Assembly (NCBI RefSeq): GCF_041595635.1
Contig: NZ_JBFHJW010000004.1
Span: 55,922 to 119,921 of the forward strand
DNA: 64,000 nucleotides
Reading direction: 5' to 3'
DNA from: Labilibaculum sp041595635
Lineage (GTDB): Bacteria; Bacteroidota; Bacteroidia; Bacteroidales; Marinifilaceae
A program made the translations under genes and the position numbers. Below are positions 53,003-61,607 of the stretch, piece by piece. Each line of letters starts with the position of its first letter. Positions within the stretch are counted from its first letter, which is position 1. The notes under the pieces were generated by a model. It was not told where the DNA came from. It saw nothing but the letters and a program-made list of their open reading frames with translations, and did no database searches.

Positions 53003-54370
53003 TTACTGAACGTTTCGTTTTTTCTTTTCAAATCTTTTTACTCCCCAGGTATTTTCTGATATATCAAACGATTCTTGAGGTGTAATTAAGCCTTCCTTCG
53101 TAAGCATTTTTTGCAGGAAAACACACTGTGTCATTTTCGCTTTTCCCTGCACCACATCTTCGGCCAAAGCCTGACAACGAGGTGCTCCGCAAGCTCCACA
53201 ATCAATACCCGGCAAAACCTTTAGAATACGATTAATTTTCTCCATCTTCTTCATCGCTTCCATCATATCGGTATCCAAGCGCACAATAGAGCGAGGCTCA
53301 ATTTTTTGAACCGATATATTATTCAAGAGGTAGGATCGGTAAGAATCGATCTCCCTTTCGGCCAATACAGCAGGTTTGTGTTGATGGTACCAATCACCTC
53401 TTTTCCGAAGTCGTTCAATTGCTAAGAACCTATTTTCGGTAGAAAGAACGCCTCCTGCACACGAATGATCGCAGGCACGAAGTTCCAGAAAATCAACATC
53501 ACTTATTTCCTCATTTTCGAGCTTCTCCAAAACTTCAATCACATTGTGAATTTCATCGATAGCCAAACATCTACCTGAATACAGAGAAGCTTCACCATTG
53601 GTCAAAGTCCATCCAATACTTCTGCGAGACATGTGCCTATTTAATACATACTTTGTTCCTATTACTCGGTTCTGCTTTATACTCAACAAGACTTTATTGT
53701 AGATAAAATCCATATTAATGACCCCATCTATTAATGATTTATCTTCACCAACAGGACTTTTCACAGCTGCAATTTTTGCGGCACAAGGCGTAACATAAAA
53801 TATCCCTATTTCATCATCAGGAAAACCTTCATCTTTAAGCTTTTTGCGGTAAAACAAGGCTGATATGTCAATGACTGGTTTTAAACGAATAATATGTTCG
53901 ACCAAAGCAGGGAATTTCACCTGAATTAAGCGAACGATTGCAGGACAAAAACTAGAAATAAAAGGTCGATCCTGATGATTCTTATTCATGTACAATTTCG
54001 TGGCTTCGGTAAGAACATCTACGGTTTCATCCACCTCATAGACATGTGTAAATCCCAAATCAAGAATAACCGAATAGATTTGATCTTCAGAAATATCATC
54101 AGGAAACTGTCCTAATAATACCGTTGGCAAAAGAGCAACTCGCTGCTTAAAATTAAAAATTTGAGAAAAATCATCTTGCTCAACAATAATAGCATTAACA
54201 GGACAAACTTTTAAACATTCACCACAATCAACACAAGCATTTTTGTTAATATCGGCAAGACCCTGTTTTACACGTATTGCAGCAGTTGGGCAAACATTCA
54301 TACAATGTGTACAACCAATACAAACCTCTTTAACAACTTTTAGAGCGTGATAAAAATGAGCCTTCTCCAT
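53003..54370 (-). CDS. Sensory-type [FeFe]-hydrogenase homologue (HydS-like)
   Basis: A 455-residue protein: N-terminal 2[4Fe-4S] ferredoxin (C17, C20, C23, C27; C46, C49, C52, C56), a short H-domain with L1 SSFCPAIVRLI (C122), L2 TPCAAK (C196) and L3 RACDHSC (C300, C304), and a C-terminal [4Fe-4S] module (C391, C394, C399, C416). All four H-cluster ligands remain, but the proton-relay Cys is Phe121, the L2 Met is Thr194 and the L2 Glu is replaced. It has no PAS domain. Such divergence marks putative sensory hydrogenases described in anaerobic Firmicutes and Thermotogae. It likely needs HydE/F/G for its cofactor. Confidence 0.88.
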   Translation of the reverse strand: MEKAHFYHALKVVKEVCIGCTHCMNVCPTAAIRVKQGLADINKNACVDCGECLKVCPVNAIIVEQDDFSQIFNFKQRVALLPTVLLGQFPDDISEDQIYSVILDLGFTHVYEVDETVDVLTEATKLYMNKNHQDRPFISSFCPAIVRLIQVKFPALVEHIIRLKPVIDISALFYRKKLKDEGFPDDEIGIFYVTPCAAKIAAVKSPVGEDKSLIDGVINMDFIYNKVLLSIKQNRVIGTKYVLNRHMSRRSIGWTLTNGEASLYSGRCLAIDEIHNVIEVLEKLENEEISDVDFLELRACDHSCAGGVLSTENRFLAIERLRKRGDWYHQHKPAVLAEREIDSYRSYLLNNISVQKIEPRSIVRLDTDMMEAMKKMEKINRILKVLPGIDCGACGAPRCQALAEDVVQGKAKMTQCVFLQKMLTKEGLITPQESFDISENTWGVKRFEKKKRNVQ

Positions 54371-54377
54371 TCTCTCT

Positions 54378-54791
54378 CTATTTCAAATAGTTTACAATCT
54401 CCAACTCGGTTCCAACATTTATAGTACTTTCAATTTTTAGATGATCTGAATTTTTTTTGATGTTTGGCAATCCCATTCCTGCACCGAAACCCATTTCCCG
54501 AACTTTTGGTGTAGCCGTTGAAAATCCTTTTTGCATGGCCTGATCGATATCGGGAATACCAGGACCTTTATCGACAATTTGAACCACAATTTTATCTGTG
54601 GAAATTTCAACATTCATATTTCCCTCGAAAGCATGAGCTACTACATTTACCTCGGCCTCATACAAAGAAACCACGGTTCGCTTGATAATTTTAGGGTCTA
54701 CATTCAATTGCTTTAAAATTTTTTTCACTTCGCTTGAAGCCGTTCCTGCTTTTGAAAAATTTCCCCCCTCGATAAAATACACAAACTTCAT
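54378..54791 (-). CDS. RsbW-like anti-sigma/serine kinase ATPase
   Basis: A 137-residue GHKL ATPase of the RsbW/SpoIIAB type: N-box LYEAEVNVVAHAFEG (about 43-57), G1 VDKGPGIPDIDQA (about 86-98) and G2 GFGAGMGLPNIKK. It lacks membrane segments and a His-phosphotransfer site. RsbW-type kinases phosphorylate serine on an antagonist or hold a sigma factor; no STAS antagonist or sigma gene is seen nearby. It sits 7 nt before the HydS-like gene, so it is the prime candidate for that sensor's output. Confidence 0.88.
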   Translation of the reverse strand: MKFVYFIEGGNFSKAGTASSEVKKILKQLNVDPKIIKRTVVSLYEAEVNVVAHAFEGNMNVEISTDKIVVQIVDKGPGIPDIDQAMQKGFSTATPKVREMGFGAGMGLPNIKKNSDHLKIESTINVGTELEIVNYLK

Positions 54792-54795
54792 ACCT

Positions 54796-55143
54796 TTAAT
54801 ATACTGGTTTTAAACCTATAGAACCCAAAACTGAACATGCTTTAAACATCGAAAAACTACATTCAAGCAATGTCATATTGTTCTCACAAGCCAGTTCTTT
54901 CATTTCTTTAGATACTTTTTTATCCCGAACAAATAAGATAAAAGAAATATCGGACATTTCAGATGTTCTGATTGTCTGAAGATTATTCAAACCTGTAATT
55001 AACAACAAATTATCTGCATCCAGAGTTAAAACATCACTCATTAAATCCGATGCAAAACCAAAATGAATCTCTCGATTTACATCTCCATTTCCACAGATAA
55101 CACGCGCATTAAGTTTATCAACTACATCCGCTAATTTCACCAT
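54796..55143 (-). CDS. DRTGG-domain protein (first gene of hydrogenase operon)
   Basis: A 115-residue protein with LADVVDKLNARVICGNGDVN, then FGFASDLMSDVLTLDADNLLLITGL, the DRTGG-domain pattern. It starts the ten-gene operon; the next gene follows after 4 nt. It is a paralogue of the 113-residue protein at 52660-53001, sharing the ASDLMSDV-type block. DRTGG domains are thought to bind nucleotides; the actual ligand is unknown. Confidence 0.85.
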   Translation of the reverse strand: MVKLADVVDKLNARVICGNGDVNREIHFGFASDLMSDVLTLDADNLLLITGLNNLQTIRTSEMSDISFILFVRDKKVSKEMKELACENNMTLLECSFSMFKACSVLGSIGLKPVY

Positions 55144-55468
55144 AGCATCAAACTATATTATGTTTATATGATATTTTATCCTCTTGCCCTAATATAAGAA
55201 TTTGAGTAGGATTAATGAATGATATATAAAGGAATAGATTCAAAACATCTATATATATATTAAGTCTAAATAATTATATAATATGAAACTAAATAAGATG
55301 CAGAAGCAATACAACAGGAATTTACAAATTGCGAAATACTCTTTTTTATGTCAACATACTCAAAACATACACTTAGCTTCTCCAAACTCATGAACACTTT
55401 CATTTTTTGAGTATATTCGCAAGAATACAGAATGTAACATCAAAAAATCATCTATTTTTTCATATTTA
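55144..55468. other. Divergent promoter region of the hydrogenase operon and the Usp gene
   Basis: About 325 bp, AT-rich, with an AT-dinucleotide run near 55251-55262. No full TTTG-N19-TAnnTTTG match was found. On the minus strand TATAGTTTG just upstream of the first hyd gene is one base off the -7 consensus. Regulation may need an activator. Confidence 0.45.
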
Positions 55469-56284
55469 ATGAGTCGTAAAAAGCAAAACATACTCGTTTT
55501 AGTTCAAGATAATGATTCGAACGATATAGCCTTACAGCATTCTTTTCGCTTAGCTCGACTATTCAAATCAGAAGTAGCAATAGCCTTTTTAGAAAGTCAT
55601 AAAAAAGAAGGGAAAGCACCTGTAAACAATAATGAAATCGATGCTATTAATAAGCAATCCATTCCTTACAGAATTATAGAACTTAAAAACACGAATCAAG
55701 AACCAAATAGGTGTATACAAGAAGTAGATGCTATTTTAATTGTTTCACAATTTTCGAAGAATTCTCTTGGTGGTTTGCTAAAGAGAAATTTCATTTTTAA
55801 TTGGATCACAAAAGCAAAAATCCCTTCTATTCTAGTCTCTGAACAAACGAATCCCAATTGTGAGTATAAAAATATTATTGTACCAGTTGATCACAGAAAA
55901 GAGAGCAAGGAAAAAATGATTTGGGCAAGTTATTTTGGTCGATTCAATCAGGCATTTATTCATTTACTAGCAGCCAACGAAAAATCGGAAGGGTACATAC
56001 GAAATGTGAAGGCAACACTTATATTCACTAAAAAAATGTTTAAACAGTTTGCCTTCGAATATAAAATTCTAAAAGCAGCAAGCACCAGCAAAAACATCAA
56101 CAAGGAAGCCATTCAATTCTCGAAACAGTTTAATTCCGATTTAATCATACTCATGTCGAGTCGAAATCCCAGCTGGTTTGATTCTTACTCTGGTCCTGCT
56201 AAATTGAAGCGAATTCTTAAAAAAGAACCCAATCCAATTCTGATCATAAACCCATTAAAAGACTACTATTTACCTTGTAATTAA
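55469..56284 (+). CDS. Universal stress protein, probable tandem Usp domains
   Basis: A 271-residue cytoplasmic protein. Two Usp-like alpha/beta halves are suggested: the first begins QNILVLVQDNDSNDIALQHSFRLARLF and the second YKNIIVPVDHRKESKEKMIWASYFG, each an opening strand with an Asp followed by an amphipathic helix; each half ends in an IPSILV or NPILIINP strand. The nucleotide-binding G-x2-G-x9-G motif is poorly kept, with GPAKLKRIL the nearest remnant. It is divergent from the hydrogenase operon and may be co-regulated with it. Confidence 0.75.
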   Translation: MSRKKQNILVLVQDNDSNDIALQHSFRLARLFKSEVAIAFLESHKKEGKAPVNNNEIDAINKQSIPYRIIELKNTNQEPNRCIQEVDAILIVSQFSKNSLGGLLKRNFIFNWITKAKIPSILVSEQTNPNCEYKNIIVPVDHRKESKEKMIWASYFGRFNQAFIHLLAANEKSEGYIRNVKATLIFTKKMFKQFAFEYKILKAASTSKNINKEAIQFSKQFNSDLIILMSSRNPSWFDSYSGPAKLKRILKKEPNPILIINPLKDYYLPCN

Positions 56285-56310
56285 GTATTAATGACAAAGA
56301 TAAAATCCAT

Positions 56311-56348
56311 AAAAAAAGGAATTACTCAAACAGAATAATTCCTTTTTT
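56311..56348. terminator. Bidirectional terminator between usp and DPP11
   Basis: AAAAAAGGAATTA (56312-56324) pairs with TAATTCCTTTTTT (56336-56348), with flanking A- and T-runs on both sides. Confidence 0.85.
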
Positions 56349-56379
56349 AGTAAACAGCAAATACTGTTTTATGCTTTTA

Positions 56380-58563
56380 TTAGTCTACAAGATTCATCTC
56401 ATCGAGCAGATAACCTGCACCAGCAAATTTATCGACAATAAATAGCACGTAACGAATATCGAGAGACACGTTACGGCAAATTTCCGGGTCGTACATCAAG
56501 TCAGACATCACGCCTTCCCAGGCACGATCGAAATTCAAGCCAATCAATTCTCCATTTGCATTCACAACCGGACTTCCCGAATTTCCACCTGTGGTATGAT
56601 TGGTTGCTGCGAAACAAACAGGCATCTCTCCTTTACTGTTTGCATAAGCTCCAAAATCTTTCTCCTGATACAAATCACGAAGCTTTTGAGGAACATCGTA
56701 ATCGAAAATTTCAGGATTGTCTTTCTCGATGATTCCCTCCAAAGAGGTATAGTAATCGTAATGAACTGCATTTCGCGCCTGATAACCCGCCACTTTTCCA
56801 TAATGCACTCTAAAGGTGGAGTTGGCATCTGGATAGAAAGTTTTGTCCTTTTGCATCTCCATCAACCCGGCCATATAGGTACGTTGCAACTTCTCCGTTT
56901 TCAGATTAATCTGCTCGTAAAAAGGCGCAATTTCTGATTTATAAAAGAAATAGATACTACTCGATAATTTAAAAATCGGATCTTTTGCTAGTTTCTTGCC
57001 CATAGAAAGTTTGTAGTTCGTTAGCAATGCATCCATTTTTGCCTCATCGGCGAAGACCGATTTGGTAAGCGCTTTTGCAGCATAAGCTTCAAAATTTCCC
57101 TTGTATTTATCGCGAATTGTTTTAATCTCCTGCGGAAGATATTCATCGCTTAGGTTCTCGCTATACATTTTTAACATCGCTGCTAACAACTTCTGGTCGG
57201 TTGGACGATTGTAGTTCTTAAAGAAGGCAAGACCTGATTTTTTCAACTTACTTACTTCATCCTCAACTTGATCTTCATCTTTCTTTGTCAAACTAGCCAG
57301 ATTTTTGAATTTCAAAGCTAAACCAATCACTTCGGCGCCTCGCATACCAGCCTCTGTGGCATAATTGCGAGCCAGACTTATAGGCGTTAATTCCTTGTAT
57401 AGACTTGCCATTTCGCCAATAATTCCAGCATATTTATTTTTCAGTTCATCAGACGAATTCGCCCATAATTCGAACTTTTCTTCCTGCTCTTTTTTCTTAG
57501 CAATTGCATCTAAACGCTGCAGGCCTTTGATTTCACCTTGCCATCTTTTCCATGAATTGGCAACACCGGCATATTTGGCAGAATACTGAATTCTCACCAA
57601 AGGAGAAGCATCCATATCGGCTCTCATCAATTCCAACTTTTTGGTTCTGATTTTGATTTTATGCGGATTATCCACCTTTGTCATCAAGTCAAGCGCATGA
57701 GAAGTCAAATATTCAGTGGTTGTTCCCGGATATCCAAAAACCATGGTAAAATCGCCTTCATTTACACCCTTCAAGGATATTTTAAATGACTGTTTTGCTT
57801 TCAATGGAACATTCTCCTTCGAGTAGGAAGCAGGTTTATTGTTCTTGTTAGCGTAGATCCTAAACATCGAGAAATCACCTGTATGACGAGGCCACATCCA
57901 GTTATCAGTATCGCCACCAAATTTTCCAATTGCAGATGGTGGTGCACCTACCAAACGAACATCTTTATAAATTTCGTAAACAGAAAGAAAATACTGGTTC
58001 CCTGCAAAATAAGCCTTTACACTGGCGCGATAATCGGTATCTTTTTCGGCGGCTTCCTGAATTTTACGAATGTGTTTTTCAATCATCTTCTGACGAACTT
58101 CTTCTTTGGTATCATCATTTATGCTATCCAATACCTGAGAGGTAACATCTTCCATTCTAATTAAAAAAGAAGCCGTAATTCCCTCGTTAATCAGTTCCTC
58201 ATCGCGACTCATTGCCCAAAAACCATCTTTTAGATAATCATGCTCCAAGCTAGAATGATTTTGAATGGCTCCATATCCACAGTGATGATTAGTCACCATC
58301 AAACCTTCATCCGAAATCAGCTCTCCTGTGCAAAAATGATGAAAAGGACTGCCTTCCCTTCCCAAGCCAACTACTGCATCTTTTAAGCAAGCTTTATTAA
58401 TGCTGTAAATATCATCTGCAGATAGCTTAAAGCCAGCCTTTTGCATGTCTTCAATATTATATTTTTTCAGCAGCATCGGAATCCACATTCCTTCATCTGC
58501 TTTCACCTGACTTCCAATAAGCAGTAGGATTGCCATCAGAAGTAGACTTAGTTTTTTCATCAT
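56380..58563 (-). CDS. Peptidase S46, dipeptidyl-peptidase 11 (Asp/Glu-specific)
   Basis: A periplasmic serine exopeptidase that removes dipeptides with Asp or Glu at P1. The 727 residues have a signal peptide (cleavage near VKADEG), the catalytic His in VTNHHCGYGAI (H94), the HTGDF segment with the probable catalytic Asp, and NHTTGGNSGSPV with catalytic Ser662. Eighteen residues after Ser662 lies Arg680 in NFDRAWEG; this position is Arg in DPP11 and Gly in DPP7, so DPP11 is favoured. Two Met codons at the start (58563, 58560) cannot be separated. It would deliver acidic dipeptides for fermentation. Confidence 0.9.
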   Translation of the reverse strand: MMKKLSLLLMAILLLIGSQVKADEGMWIPMLLKKYNIEDMQKAGFKLSADDIYSINKACLKDAVVGLGREGSPFHHFCTGELISDEGLMVTNHHCGYGAIQNHSSLEHDYLKDGFWAMSRDEELINEGITASFLIRMEDVTSQVLDSINDDTKEEVRQKMIEKHIRKIQEAAEKDTDYRASVKAYFAGNQYFLSVYEIYKDVRLVGAPPSAIGKFGGDTDNWMWPRHTGDFSMFRIYANKNNKPASYSKENVPLKAKQSFKISLKGVNEGDFTMVFGYPGTTTEYLTSHALDLMTKVDNPHKIKIRTKKLELMRADMDASPLVRIQYSAKYAGVANSWKRWQGEIKGLQRLDAIAKKKEQEEKFELWANSSDELKNKYAGIIGEMASLYKELTPISLARNYATEAGMRGAEVIGLALKFKNLASLTKKDEDQVEDEVSKLKKSGLAFFKNYNRPTDQKLLAAMLKMYSENLSDEYLPQEIKTIRDKYKGNFEAYAAKALTKSVFADEAKMDALLTNYKLSMGKKLAKDPIFKLSSSIYFFYKSEIAPFYEQINLKTEKLQRTYMAGLMEMQKDKTFYPDANSTFRVHYGKVAGYQARNAVHYDYYTSLEGIIEKDNPEIFDYDVPQKLRDLYQEKDFGAYANSKGEMPVCFAATNHTTGGNSGSPVVNANGELIGLNFDRAWEGVMSDLMYDPEICRNVSLDIRYVLFIVDKFAGAGYLLDEMNLVD

Positions 58564-58631
58564 AACAAATATATTTTTTGTTGTTTATTAATTGCGGGAT
58601 TCTAATTTCGTAATTCGTAATAGATTCACTT

Positions 58632-59210
58632 TTAAAATTTCGAAAGTTCTTGGTAAAGGTGTTGAATTGGCAATCCGACCACATTAAAATAGGAACCTTC
58701 GATACCATCTATGCCAATAAAACCGATCCATTCCTGAATGCCATAAGCACCTGCCTTATCGAATGGCTTAAAAGTGTCGATATAGTAACTAATTTCCTCA
58801 TCGGATAAGTTCTTAAAATGAACCTTGGTGGTAGTCGAAAAACTGACTTTTTTAGAGGTACTCGTCAAGCAAACGCCGCTAATCACTCTGTGCGAACGCC
58901 CCGAAAGTGTTTGCAACATCTTAACAGCATCATCTCTATCTGTTGGCTTTCCCAAAATTAAATCATCCACACACACAATGGTATCAGCAGTAATCACCAG
59001 TTCGTTGCTTTTTATATCAGCCAAAAAAGCAGCCGCTTTTAGTTCCGCTAAGTATACTGGTATTTCCTCAGCTTTTAGTCCTTCTGGATAAATTTCTTCT
59101 ACCTCTCTAGTTCTAATTTTAAAATCCAGTCCTAAATCTTTAAGCATTTCTTGCCTTCGTGGCGATTTAGATGCCAGGAGTATTTGAATATCGTTCAGAT
59201 TATCCAACAT
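58632..59210 (-). CDS. maf: Maf-family nucleoside triphosphate pyrophosphatase
   Basis: A 192-residue house-cleaning enzyme hydrolysing non-canonical or canonical NTPs to NMP and PPi. Family motifs seen: LASKSPRRQEML (10-21 or so), ADTIVCVDDLILGKP with the catalytic Asp, and GRSHRVISGVCL. Length is normal. It is 23 nt after the UbiA-type gene, in the four- to five-gene run ending here; a common Bacteroidota arrangement. Confidence 0.95.
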   Translation of the reverse strand: MLDNLNDIQILLASKSPRRQEMLKDLGLDFKIRTREVEEIYPEGLKAEEIPVYLAELKAAAFLADIKSNELVITADTIVCVDDLILGKPTDRDDAVKMLQTLSGRSHRVISGVCLTSTSKKVSFSTTTKVHFKNLSDEEISYYIDTFKPFDKAGAYGIQEWIGFIGIDGIEGSYFNVVGLPIQHLYQELSKF

Positions 59211-59233
59211 GATTTATTTATTAAAAAATTGAA

Positions 59234-60193
59234 TTAAAAATGAGTGTGAGTAATAATATAATTAACCACAAAAGAATAGGAGATTCCGCTTAATATGGCA
59301 AAACGCATTAAATAAATAGCTCCTCGGAATTTATCTCCTTCGGAAAATTTATAAACACGATAAACCAAAATGAGCAATGGCAAAATAATAAGTAGACCAA
59401 AATACCAAGGAGTAATTTGATCCATGGGTGCATTTAGAAACTGATACCAAATGCCAAAAACAGATACCGAAAGAAATAAAATTAAGACAATAATTACCAC
59501 TTTCGACCACTTTAAACCAATTACAATAGGCAAACTATTGCGAGAAATTTCACGATCACCTTTTATGGAAACTAAATCGCGAATGAATTGCGCAATAAGA
59601 GCTCCAAAAAAAGAGAAAAAAGAAAAAGCTCCTACCCAATAAAGCAAATAATTAAAATTGGTTTTAGTTGCTACTAAAACCTCAGCATATTTTTCGGCAA
59701 GAGGTGGAATTTCGAAAATGACTACTAAAAAAGGAATGGCAGCAATCACCAAAGCCATTAAAAAGCTCCCCAATAAAAAATAGTATTTATAAGATGTGGA
59801 GTAAAACCAAAGCAAGCCTCCGCCCATAAAAAAGATAAATACAAATTGCCAATGACCAATTTTATGAGAAACATAGCCAGCCAAAAACATAGACATAGCA
59901 GCCAATACTTGTTGCAAAATTAAGGCCACACGCCGAGGAATTTTTCGCCCCACAATCACCTCTTTTTTATTAAAACGATCGGCCTTCGTATCGAAGTAAT
60001 CGTTTATAATATATCCTGCAGCAGCCATTAATACTGTAGCCGCTACCAGTATGGCAAAATCAACATCAGATAACTGAAGCTTAATTCCATTGATACTCAA
60101 AATAGGTTGAATAATAAAATAACGCATTACATACTGAGTAAGCGCAATAATAATCAGATTGGGCAATCGAACGAGCTTCAGGTAATTGTTCAT
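59234..60193 (-). CDS. UbiA-family prenyltransferase
   Basis: A 319-residue inner-membrane enzyme with about nine hydrophobic segments. The first Asp-rich motif is NDYFDTKADRFNKKE (about 64-78) and the second DLVSIKGDREISR (about 216-228), both needed for prenyl diphosphate binding by Mg. Bacteroidota members are often labelled geranylgeranylglycerol-phosphate geranylgeranyltransferase, but substrate cannot be told from the motifs. It lies between the KdsC-like and maf genes. Confidence 0.9.
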   Translation of the reverse strand: MNNYLKLVRLPNLIIIALTQYVMRYFIIQPILSINGIKLQLSDVDFAILVAATVLMAAAGYIINDYFDTKADRFNKKEVIVGRKIPRRVALILQQVLAAMSMFLAGYVSHKIGHWQFVFIFFMGGGLLWFYSTSYKYYFLLGSFLMALVIAAIPFLVVIFEIPPLAEKYAEVLVATKTNFNYLLYWVGAFSFFSFFGALIAQFIRDLVSIKGDREISRNSLPIVIGLKWSKVVIIVLILFLSVSVFGIWYQFLNAPMDQITPWYFGLLIILPLLILVYRVYKFSEGDKFRGAIYLMRFAILSGISYSFVVNYIITHTHF

Positions 60194-60226
60194 TATAGGG
60201 TCGTTTTATCTGGGTTCTAGTTTTGC

Positions 60227-60754
60227 TTAAATACTTTGAATATTTGTATCGGTTTCGATCCATTTGGCATGAGCTCTTAGCACTTGCTCCACCACATCGC
60301 GAACACATCCATACCCACCATCTTTATCGGAAATGTAATTCGAAATGGCCTTAATTTGCTCCACTGCATTCGATGGACAAGTAGGAACACCAATCTTTTT
60401 CATCACCTCATAATCGGGCAAATCGTCGCCCATGTATAGGATATGATCCGGATTGAGATCATATTTGGCAATAAAATCCTCAAAATCTTTGATCTTGTTT
60501 TTCGACCCCATGTAAATGTCGCTCACGCCCAATCCACGATAGCGTTTCTCCACTGCATCGGATACGCCACCAGTAATAATTGCAATTGGGTAGCCTTTTT
60601 TGATGGCATACTGAATGGCGTAACCATCTTTTGTATTGGCAGTCCTCAACATTTCACCTGCCGAATCGATTACAATGCACTCGTTAGAAAGCACACCATC
60701 CACATCAAATATGAAAGCCGATACTTTCATCAAATCTTCTTTAAAAAACGCCAT
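60227..60754 (-). CDS. KdsC-like HAD phosphatase (KDO-8-phosphate phosphatase family)
   Basis: A 175-residue HAD-superfamily hydrolase with no cap domain: FDVDGVLS (catalytic Asp pair), IAIITGGVSDAVEKR, KIKDFEDF (Lys) and YMGDDLPDYEVM. The family hydrolyses 3-deoxy-manno-octulosonate-8-phosphate in LPS core synthesis. An inner ATG at 60730 (MKVSAFIFDV) would remove eight residues and is equally plausible. It sits in the same run as the DUF2520, UbiA and maf genes. Confidence 0.9.
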   Translation of the reverse strand: MAFFKEDLMKVSAFIFDVDGVLSNECIVIDSAGEMLRTANTKDGYAIQYAIKKGYPIAIITGGVSDAVEKRYRGLGVSDIYMGSKNKIKDFEDFIAKYDLNPDHILYMGDDLPDYEVMKKIGVPTCPSNAVEQIKAISNYISDKDGGYGCVRDVVEQVLRAHAKWIETDTNIQSI

Positions 60755-60817
60755 ATATTCCTATTTATATTTAAGATCTCAGAAACAATAATTTCCTCAT
60801 TTCCAATCACTCCTTAC

Positions 60818-61603
60818 TTAACTATCCTTATTATGCATTTTAAAAATGCTCTCACTCACAAATCTATACAATTTTTGAAAATCGGGTGTAGCTTTTAGCG
60901 CCTTCTCGTGCGAGCTCATTGTTTCCTCGTCGAAACGTACTGCCGGACCAGTCTGCGCCGATACAGGATCCAATTCCGACACTTTTTCAGCAGTTTCCTG
61001 AATCAAGGGTTTCAGCAAATCAAAATCCAAACCTTTATCTTCGAGTAATTTTTGTCCGATGCTGTACATGTGATTGGCAAAATTACAGGTGAAAACCGCA
61101 GCCAAATGCAATTGCTTTCGCTGATCGGAAGAAACCAAATACTGACTCGTAGAGATACGTCCAGCCAATTCTTTTAAATCCTCCTGCAATTCCTCGTTAT
61201 TTGCCTCTATGCAAATGGGAATTTTCTGAAAAGAAACCCGCCGATTTTTGCTGAAAGTTTGCAAAGGGTAAAACACGCCAAACTTATTTGTATGGCCATG
61301 AAACACATCCATAGGAATGCTTCCAGCTGTATGTACAAATCGACCCTTCGGTATTGAAATACTTTCTAAGACCGGAAGCAAAGCCTTATCGCTCAAGGCA
61401 AATATATATAAATCAGCATCCTGAACAAGTTCCTCAAGCTTAGTAGTAAAAGCCGAATTGAACCTATTGGCCAACTCTTTAGCCGATTTTTCGGTTCTAC
61501 TAAACACTTGTACAATTTCCAATTCACTTTCGTGAAGCGTGCAAGTTAGCTGAGTGGCCAAATTTCCTGCTCCAAGTATTACGATTCTTTGTATTTTACT
61601 CAT
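60818..61603 (-). CDS. Rossmann-fold plus DUF2520 protein
   Basis: A 261-residue oxidoreductase-like protein. The N-terminal NAD(P)-binding domain has RIVILGAGNLATQLT (GxGxxA type) and the DUF2520 C-terminal helical domain includes LHLAAVFTCNFANHMYSIG and ELDPVSAQTGPAVRFDE, similar to the second domain of proline-biosynthesis and hydroxyacid reductases. The true substrate is unknown. It is 4 nt from the upstream HEPN-like gene and 63 nt before the KdsC-like gene. Confidence 0.92.
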   Translation of the reverse strand: MSKIQRIVILGAGNLATQLTCTLHESELEIVQVFSRTEKSAKELANRFNSAFTTKLEELVQDADLYIFALSDKALLPVLESISIPKGRFVHTAGSIPMDVFHGHTNKFGVFYPLQTFSKNRRVSFQKIPICIEANNEELQEDLKELAGRISTSQYLVSSDQRKQLHLAAVFTCNFANHMYSIGQKLLEDKGLDFDLLKPLIQETAEKVSELDPVSAQTGPAVRFDEETMSSHEKALKATPDFQKLYRFVSESIFKMHNKDS

Positions 61604-61607
61604 CGTG

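Noticed and set aside
55251..55262. AT dinucleotide run as an origin or phase-variable repeat
   Set aside because: Too short and simple in AT-rich DNA; no DnaA boxes or other support seen.
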